A stretch of DNA of 64,000 nucleotides from Blumeriella jaapii (lineage: Eukaryota > Ascomycota > Leotiomycetes > Helotiales > Drepanopezizaceae): contig VWND01000004.1 in assembly GCA_009599575.1 (NCBI GenBank), positions 1,649,638-1,713,637 on the forward strand, read 5' to 3'. The notes under the pieces are model-generated. The model saw nothing but the letters and a program-made list of their open reading frames with translations. It was not told the DNA's origin and did no database searches. Position 1 is the stretch's first letter; each line of letters starts with the position of its first letter. The translations under genes and the position numbers were made by a program. This document shows positions 55,800 through 64,000 of this stretch, one piece after another.

Positions 55800-58700
55800 G
55801 AAAAAAAACCGATAAAATTATTAAAAAAACGCTTATAATAAAAAGAATTAACGACGATATAAAAAATATCGATACCGATATTCCGGTTTAAATTATTTAG
55901 AAAATATCAGCTTTTAAACGCTTATTATTAATGCGAAACGAAAAATAAATCGATAAATATATTAGTTCCGAAGCCGTCGACGAAATTATTAAAAAAATTA
56001 TAAAACAAAAGATTAAATTGAAATTCAACGATTTATTTAATATAAAAAGGAAATTCGACAAAATCATTAATAAACAAATCTTTGTATTAAAAAAAAACGA
56101 AAAAGTTAAAATCATTCGAAAAAGAAACGATTTTGAATTAGAAAAAAATCAGGAAAAAATTTATAATACCGCAATTAATTTAGCCGATAAAAAGAAATCC
56201 TCGGAAAAAATCAGCTTTTTAATTCTCGCTATAAAAACTTAAAAATTAAAACGACGAAACTGCTTTTATACGGCTATAAAAGCGCTAAAAATAAAAATTA
56301 TGCTTAAGAAAAGTACGACCGCCTTCGCTTTATTCGATAATAGAGCCGAAGTTAATTGCATAAATCAGAAAACGGCCGAAGCTAATAATATTTCGATTAT
56401 TACCGATAAACGAATAATTTATACTATCGTTAATAAAAATATTATTAAATTTAATAAAATTGTACGAAATATAAAAATAAACGTTGAAAGTATTATTATT
56501 TATAAAAACTTTTTAATAATAAAAAAATACTTTTATTTTATAATTTTTAAAATGCTTTGGATTTTAAAAAGTTTCGTCAGCTTTAAATATATCGAAAACG
56601 GCCAAATAAAAGCTTTTTTCTAAAATTGGAACCGATTTTTTTAAAATTAAATTATCGTCGCCGGCGATAAAATCTTTTTAATCGACGTTTTATCGAAAAA
56701 CGAATAACCGGTTTTAGTTTTAAAATAAACGCTGGGCTATAACAAAACTTGGAAAATACTCGATCAAAAGCATTCGCGTTATTAATCGAAATAGCACCGC
56801 GAATAAAATTAATTAATATTAATATTTTTGGTTATTAATTCGGAAATAAAAATTTCGAAGATTTCGTTTTCGTATTAAATAAACCCGATTTACATATTTT
56901 ACTTTTTTGTATTAATATTAACATTTTTTACAAGCGCAAAACTGATAAAATACGATTCGTAAATCTTAGCGAATTCGGTGGAAATATCTTCGAAAAAATA
57001 AACGATTGATTTGAAAAAAATAAAATAATAAAACCGTTTTAATTTATTAGCGAATTCGAAGGATTAATCACCGGCCGATTTTCTAGCTTATTATTTAGCA
57101 GCCGATTTACAAAAAAACGATTTAATAATTTAGCAATCGAAACTCAATTTCTGCTAAAAAAAAAAAAAGTCTTGTACGAAATCTTACGCAACCGAAAAAA
57201 AGCTATAATTTTCGATTTTACCGAAATAAGCCAATTTAGCTTTAACGTTACGCTTTATATCGATATTAAAACTGTATCGTACGAAGCTTGGCAAAAAAAA
57301 ACTTTTTCAGTTTCTAAAATCCTCCAGAATAAAATAATCGAAATGCTAAAAAAACGAATTAAACAAAAAATTTTCGAATTTTGCTACGGCTTATATAAAA
57401 ACAAATAGTTTATCGTTGCGAAAAAAAAAAAAAGCATATACAAATTTATTATCGTAATCGTCGAAATAAACAAAATAACGATACGAAACGTTAACGTGTT
57501 ATTTAACGTCGATTAATTTTCAAACGAATTCGCAAAATTAACGATCGCTTTTTTTTTCGACCTGTTTTCCGGCTACGACTATTTAATATTTGACTTACGA
57601 TTTCGAAACATAACGGCAATTTAAATTCTAATTGGTTTACTGCGTATAACCAGAATACTTATAAAAGCTATTAATTTAATCGCTTAATTCGTAAAAGTCG
57701 TATACAAAATCTTTATGATTTGCATTTCTGATATTGTTTTATTTTACGTTAACGACGTTAAAATAAAAGGCCTTAAATTATATTATAATAATAAAAAGAT
57801 TTTTTCTGAAATTCGACGCTATATAATAAAATATATTTAAAACATCGATAAAATTATAATTTGCTTCGAAAAAGCCAAAGCTATTATTAATTCTCGATTA
57901 AAATTTTGCATATTCGAAATAAATATCGTTAATTATATAATTAACAGCGTTGGCCGCTATTTTTAACGAAAAAAAATTAAAAAAATTTGCAAATAAAAAG
58001 AATATAAAAATATTACCGAAGCCAAAGCTTTTATTAGCGTTATAATTTATTATCGTAATTAAATCAAAAATTTTTCTTAAAAAGCTGCATTTATTTACGC
58101 TACGATAAAAAAAAAAAATCGATTTCGTTTGGGAAAAAAAACAAAACAAAGCTATAAAAGTTTTTAAAAACGATTTTTTATCGGCTTTATTATTTATGCG
58201 AATCGATTACAGCCCAAACGCAAAAGAAATTATTTTGATTGTCGACGCTAATATTTTCGATTAAAAAGCTGTATTGCAACAAATCGATAAAAACAAAAAA
58301 CGGCATTTTTCAAATTCGAAAGCGGCTTATAATTTTTCGCGGAAGCACGCTACGATATTATTAAACGAAAATATCGAGGCGCTTTTAAAATAATAAAAAA
58401 AATAAAAAGCGAATTATACGGCGTATATTTCATTTTGAAAACAGACGCTAAAGTTTTTATCGATTAATTAAATAAAAAAATTAATAATCTGCCAAAAGCA
58501 TTCGTTATTAATTAAATAGCTTGGATGCGATTTATAAACTTCGAAGTTAAATATATTAAAAAAATAATTAATACAGCGGCAAACGGCTTTTTCAAACGAA
58601 AACGTTTTTATCCGTTTGATTTCGCTAAATAAAACGAATAAAATATTAACGAATAAATTGCTAACGAAATCGGCTGTTTCGCTATTTGCGCTTTAAGTTT

Positions 58701-60360
58701 CACAAAGCCAAAACTATTCGCGTTGCTATTTCGGCTGGCACCGCGAATAAAAACATTAATTTTCGAGCCGAAAAAGCATTCGCGTTATTATTTCGGCTAG
58801 CATCGCGAATAGATTTAACCGAAAACGATCGAAATAAGCCGATTAACGACGAAAATAAATTTTTAATCGATAATTACAAAACCGAAAATTTTTATTTAAT
58901 CGCATATTATTTAACTATTTTGTTTAAATCATTTAGCGTACCAAATTATTAATTTAAATTATTTAAAAACCAGATTTTCGATTATATTTTAGCCGATAAA
59001 AAATTATATAAAATAAAAAATAATATATATCAAAAACGCTTAATAATAAATAACAAAGCCGATAAGTTTTAAATTATAAAAAAAATCCACGAAAAAATGT
59101 TTTATAAAAAAGCTAAAATTATTTATTACCGAATCAAAAACGATTTTTAATAAAAAAAATATTTCGAAAATTGTAAAGCCTTCGTTAAAAGCTGCATTTT
59201 TTGCTAAAAACGAAAGCCTGGCCGAAAAAAAAACTTATTATATCTAACGTGATTTTCTGAAATCTAAAAAAAAATTAATTTCGATATTATACGCGTGCTA
59301 ATCATCGATCGCGGTTATACGTGTTTTGTATTCGCTATCGACAATCTGTTTAAATAACTTAAAAAACGATTTTTCCGAAACGCTATTTCCGAAGTTATAG
59401 CGATTTTTTTTTAAAAAAACGTTGTATATCGCCACGGTTTATTTAGCAAATTAAATATCGATAATAAATCCGAAAATAAAAGCATTATCGAAACTTTTAT
59501 AAAAAAGTACGAAATTCAACGCATTTAAATTTTAATTTACAATTCGAAAAGCAACGGATCCGTTGAACGAAATTATAAAAATATTTTCGACGGGCTTTCA
59601 AAAGCCATTCGAAAAGGTTATAAGCGTTAGTCGCGGAAATTCTCGGAAATGCTTTTTGCTATGCGCATATGCATATACGCTTTTATTAAAATAATTTCGT
59701 TTTTTATTTAATACGGCAGAAACGTCCGACTGTTTTTGAAAATAAAATGGCTTGTATAAAAGCTTTATAATATAATTAAAATAAAAAACGAAAGCAAACT
59801 TATTAATTATAAAATTTAAATAATTAAATTATCGCGATATAAATATAAAAAAAAATAATTCTAAAAAAAAAAAAAATATAAAAAAAAACAGCTAAAAAAA
59901 GTTTAAAATAAAACCAAGAGTTTAAAAAAAACGCTAATTAAAAAAAAAAATTTAATTTTAATTTACGACGTTTAGCGCGTTATTAATAAATCGGCCGATA
60001 TTAAGCTTGATTATAAATGGCTCGGACTTTACGAAATATGCGAAGCCGAATTAAATAAAAGCTATTACAAGCTTACGGAATTTAATAAAACAAAACTGGA
60101 AGAAAAAAAAAAACGTTCGCCGCTAATCGGTTAAAACGATTTTATAAAAAAAAATCAGCAAATCTACCTTTTAAATTCTGATTTAAATAACGATTCCGAT
60201 TTCAACGAATCCGACGACGATTCCGACCAAAGCGATTATACTTTTAAAAAAAAAAAACCTTCTGAAAAAGTCTGAAAACGACCCGGACGATAACCCCGCT
60301 GCTAAAAGCACAATTTAAATCGTGATTTTACTTATGACCGAAAAAAAAAAAAATATATAT
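55800..60360 (+). pseudogene. pol of alpha copy E: protease, RT, RNase H, integrase
   Basis: Protease active site L-F-D-N-R-A-E-V (Asp 56336-56338; Gly replaced by Arg) lies in the open piece 56300-56623, which ends MLWILKSFVSFKYIENGQIK. The RT open piece 57172-57408 has FEFCYGLYKNK, and Y-V-N-D lies at 57745-57756. The RNase H/integrase linker is 58686-58952. Integrase has an intact zinc-domain C-x2-C near 59190, and its acidic tail lies near 60190-60230. Same order and same key mutations as copy C. Confidence 0.82.
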
Positions 60361-60794
60361 AAGATTGTTTATTAATTATTTTATTATTTTTATTATTTAT
60401 TATTTTTCTTTTTATTATATACTGTTTTATTATTTTTGTTTTGCTTTGCTTATATACAACTTAATTATTTTGTTTTATATATACTGTTTATTTTTAAAAC
60501 CTTTTTTTATATTATTTAAAACATCTACTATACTTTTCTTTATTTAATTATACTTTTGTTTATTAAAACAAAAGTTTTATATATGCTTAAGCCGTATATT
60601 TAATACATTTATATTGCTTATACATTTTACGAAAACTATCTTTTATGCATTTTATTATTTACTACTTTCTATATTATTTATTTTTTTCGTTGTTTTAAAC
60701 GAATATTTATTTAAATAATTATAATTTATTAAAAAAACAGCATGCGAATTCCCGTAACTTTTAAATACAAATATTTTACAATTCCCGTACTTTT
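60361..60794 (+). other. AT-rich spacer between pol and ORF3 (copy E)
   Basis: Same spacer as in the other copies. The 60-codon frame at 60365-60547 (mostly Phe, Ile, Tyr, Leu) is a composition artefact. Confidence 0.6.
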
Positions 60795-63700
60795 TTCCAA
60801 TTACTTTTTAATAAATATAATACATTTTTTTAATTAATAAACCCATCGATATTATATCGTTTTTTAAGCAAAGCGTTGCTAAATTTAGCAAACTTATTTT
60901 TAATTTATTTTAAAACGGAATTATTATACGCAATTTTTCCGAATTCAAATAAGCATATAATGCCGCTATTTTAAATTAATAAGCAGCTTTCGTAAAAACA
61001 TTTATAAAACAATTCGATATAATAACTAAAAACGTTAACAAATTTCTATTCGATTACAAAAGCTTCGTTAAAATTAAATTCGTTCGCAAAAGCTTTAATT
61101 ACGACAAGTTTCTGTTAAATTACGATATAACGCTTTAAAAGCTTTCGCCGAAGCAAAAAAAGTTCGAAATAACAAAAAAAAAATAACAAACCGAATTTTA
61201 CGCTTTTTGCCAAATCAACGAAAAAAAAAAAATATATTAAAAATATATTTTTAGCAAAATCACCGGTGTTATTCCATTTCGGCATTTCGCTCGCTTTTTC
61301 GAAACTATTATTTTTTACGAAAAAAAAAGTTTAAATATTAAACGCTTATATTTTTAAAACGCAAATTTTAAAAGCTAATAATCTAAAAGTCCGCAGATTT
61401 ATAAGTCTTTTTACAATTATTTGCAAATTAATCGACGACGCTATATAATCGCTAAAAAAAATTTTAATCGGCTGCGAAACTTTAAATCTAACCTTTTTTT
61501 AAAGCAAAAAACTAAGCGTCGCCAAATGCGGCATTTTTATACCGAACGAAAAAAACGACGCTATTCCGATATTTTAAATTTACGACGACGAAAAAAACGA
61601 AAAAGCTAATATTATTCTCGTTTAATTCGAAAAAACACACGCGGTAACAATTAATATTTTTAAAATAACTAAAACAATTCGGCGATTTTTATTTCCAATT
61701 ATCGAAAACGAATCCGAAAACGAAACTAAAAGCGTAATAGCAAATAACCGCTTATTCGAATACAAAAAATTTATTATATTTATAAAAACGATTCCGAAAA
61801 AAATAAAAACAAAAAACGTAAAAAAGCGCGTCGATATTTTCGAAACTTTTTTTATTCGGAAAAAAAAAAAAAAACTATTCGCGTCGTTAAAAAAAAAAGC
61901 ATCGCGAATAAAAACAACCGGAAATCGACGCCGAATTATAGATTTTAAATTAATTAATAAAAAACGCGACGATTTTACGGAATTAAATTTAAAAAACGCC
62001 GGCATTTCGAAAAAAAAAAATTTAAACGATTCTGAATCTAATTTTTCGAAACTAAATACGCAAATATTAAAAACGTCTGTTGCGTTTAAAAAAACGTCGT
62101 ATTATTACCGCTAATATTTCAGATTTTAATAAAAGTATTTAAAATTTCGACTATTACACGACTCGACCGAAAAAGCTTAAAAAAAAATATCGAAGTTATT
62201 ACGAAAAAAATTATACAAAAAGCATAAAATTATATTATTTTACTTAAAATTTTCGCTTTCGACGACGAAACAATTTAAAAGTTTTATTTCGATATTTTTA
62301 TATAAAAACTAAATAAATCCGTTAGCTTTTTTCTTTTTGCTTCGAACGAAAACTAAATCAAATCTTTTTCGAAAAACTGCAAATGCGATACGCCGAAACA
62401 AATAAAAAAGATTTTTAAAAACGGTGATCCGTTTTTATTCGAGTTTTTTTTCGTTGAAAAACTTCGATTTTTTAATTTCGTTTTTACAAATAATATTAAT
62501 ACTAAAAAAAACGGCAAGTTCTGCCATTTTTATATACGCTATTACGCGGCGTACTGCGATTTAATTACAAAAAAAATCGACGTTATCGGCTTTGCTAATC
62601 GATTCGCTATTATTAAAAATTCGAATTACGACGTGTTCGAAATTAATTTTAATAATTAATTTATATTCCGACGAAAAAATTGCGAAAAATTATTTAAGCA
62701 CGTGCTAAAGCTTACCTGGGCTACGTAAATTTTAAAACAGACCCTAAAACTTTTAGCGCGATTATAAAATTCGATTAAAACGTAAAAAAAAATGAAAGCA
62801 ACGAATATTTCTAAAAGCCGATTTTTCTGGCTTTTCGACCGAAAGTGTTTTTTCAAAGTTATTTTAAACTAAATTGCGAATTCGTTAATTACGTAAAGTT
62901 TTACAAACGGAAAAAAAAAAAAAAAACAAGCTATTGCTATATTTTATAAAAAAAAAAAATAGCTATATATAAATATTATTTTCGACTGGTTAAAACCTAA
63001 AAAGCGCCTACAGTTTTTTTCGCTAAATATATTTTACAATTTTTATTTAATAAGCTTTTAAAATGCATTCCGGCCTTTATTTCGTTATTCTGATTATTCG
63101 GAATTTTAGAAAACTGCCGCTTCGTAGCATATTCTAACGTTCCGATCGCTTTAAATTTCGCTGGCCCCGACCGTATTACAATTACAAAATTTAATATCGC
63201 CGACTTTTAAAAAAAAAAGAAAAAAAAAAAAAAATCGAAGATTTTACCCGACGTTATTTTCGATTATTACGTTCTGCCTGCATTCGCATATAATTCGAAA
63301 ATAATCGAAGTTTATTTATAATTATACTACGACGCTAAGCTAACTAAAAACCATTTAGAAAAATTCAGCTTTTTCGTATTTCAGCGCGTTTAAAACAATA
63401 GTCTCGGCTATTTTATCGGATTACGAAACCGAAAGCTACGAAATAAAAAATAAAATAACTTTTATCAGCTTTTCGACTAAGCAAAAAGTTTTCGTTAGAT
63501 TCAGAATCCAAAAAACCGACGGCGCGCAATACTAATTTATTCGAATAATTACACGGCGCAAAAATACAAAAAACTATTTCGAAAACGATAATCCGATAAG
63601 CAATTGATATTATTTATACTGCGGCGAAAGCAATTATAATATTTTCGGTAAAATTTCGATTGCAAACGACTATTTCCGAACCTTTCGTAAAATAATCTTT

Positions 63701-64000
63701 TTTACAGGCTTCGGAGCTTTTTTCAAAAGCATTCGTCGGCAAACAACCGTAATTCGACCTATTAATTTTACGCGAAGCAAAAACGTTAATCGATTTTAAT
63801 TACGACGAATTAATCGATTACTTTTACGATTTTAATACAAAACTTTTCAGCGTTTTTTATAAAGCGTAGAATTACGTTCAGGTTCAAAGCTTAAAATCTA
63901 TTATTTACGAAAACAAAAAGTCGTTGTGAGAAAATATTCGTCGCGGCGATATTTGATAATATTATCGACGAAAAAGCTATTAGAACGTTCGTAAGTTTAA
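60795..64000 (+). pseudogene. ORF3 of alpha copy E, incomplete at window end
   Basis: Aligns with 45425-48620 of copy C, about 97% of the ORF. It has longer A-runs than the other copies (e.g. about 62925 and 63210), so it is broken by shifts as well as stops. The minus-strand frame at 61622-62005 (127 codons) and the 61421-61609 frame are in the wrong strand or frame and are not supported as genes. Confidence 0.6.

Larger units (their letters stand above)
51789..64000 (+). mobile_element. Alpha copy E, runs off the window end, with Tc1 element inside
   Basis: The 5' LTR is 51789-52055, followed by leader, gag (split by a Tc1 element at 52879-54246), pol, spacer and most of ORF3. The window ends roughly 450 bp before its 3' LTR would finish. 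It keeps the gag ATG and the best leader sequence of the five copies, so it may be a younger or less mutated copy at its 5' end. Confidence 0.92.

Noticed and set aside
1..64000. Mitochondrial or plastid DNA, or a bacterial AT-rich genome
   Set aside because: Ty3/gypsy and Tc1 elements, target duplications, a spliceosomal intron and directional C-to-T/G-to-A differences between repeats point to a RIP-affected fungal nuclear genome.
1..64000. Centromere
   Set aside because: An AT-rich, gene-free, retroelement-filled block would fit a fungal centromere or subtelomere, but sequence alone cannot show CENP-A occupancy and no telomere repeat or satellite is present.

Overview
The window is an AT-rich, gene-free block of a filamentous ascomycete (Pezizomycotina) nuclear genome. 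It is built almost entirely from nested transposable elements degraded by RIP-like C-to-T / G-to-A mutation. The evidence is: (i) several LTR-retrotransposon families whose copies differ almost only by C/T and G/A; (ii) pol frames broken at TAA/TAG where glutamine or tryptophan codons are expected; (iii) catalytic Asp codons turned into Asn; (iv) a Tc1-type transposase gene with a 50-nt intron carrying a TACTAAC branch site. No host gene, tRNA, rRNA or CRISPR array was seen.

The dominant element, called 'family alpha' here, is an 11.3-kb Ty3/gypsy-type retrotransposon with 266-267 bp LTRs (TGTAAAACGG...TTTTACA) and 4-bp target duplications. It reads leader - gag (with a Cys cluster that is not a CCHC knuckle) - protease - reverse transcriptase - RNase H - integrase - AT-rich spacer - a third ORF of about 1,100 codons that I do not recognise - 3' LTR. 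Five copies are present. A (+, 1-5380) is the 3' half. D (-, 21656-51173) is split and 5'-truncated. B (-, 22931-34216) is complete and sits inside D. C (+, 37787-49082) is complete and also sits inside D. E (+, 51789-64000) runs off the window.

Other elements: F (+, 6554-19119) is a chromovirus-type gypsy element split by H (-, 9891-16296), a second chromovirus with 5-bp target duplications. A fragment of a third chromovirus, I (-, about 20571-21655), ends in a chromodomain. G is known from two roughly 415-bp LTRs in opposite orientation (19120-19536 + and 51174-51587 -) and a possible gag-like frame. K is a short gag fragment (5756-6150 -). A 1,368-bp Tc1 element (52879-54246) lies in the gag of E; it is much less mutated and probably the youngest insertion.

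Layout: 1-5380 alpha A, which had inserted into an F-type LTR (remainder 5381-5559); 5560-6553 gag fragment K and unassigned DNA; 6554-19119 F with H inside; 19120-20570 G LTR and possible gag; 20571-21655 chromovirus I tail; 21656-51173 alpha D with B and C nested; 51174-51788 G LTR and an orphan 200 bp; 51789-64000 alpha E with Tc1 inside. Insertion order read from junctions: H after F; B and C after D; Tc1 after E. All six reverse transcriptase active sites that can be read are mutated, so none of these copies looks autonomous. Conversion between copies for reading along: alpha coordinate c in C corresponds to about c-43681 in A, 71998-c in B, 82033-c or 93329-c in the two main parts of D, and c+15370 in E.
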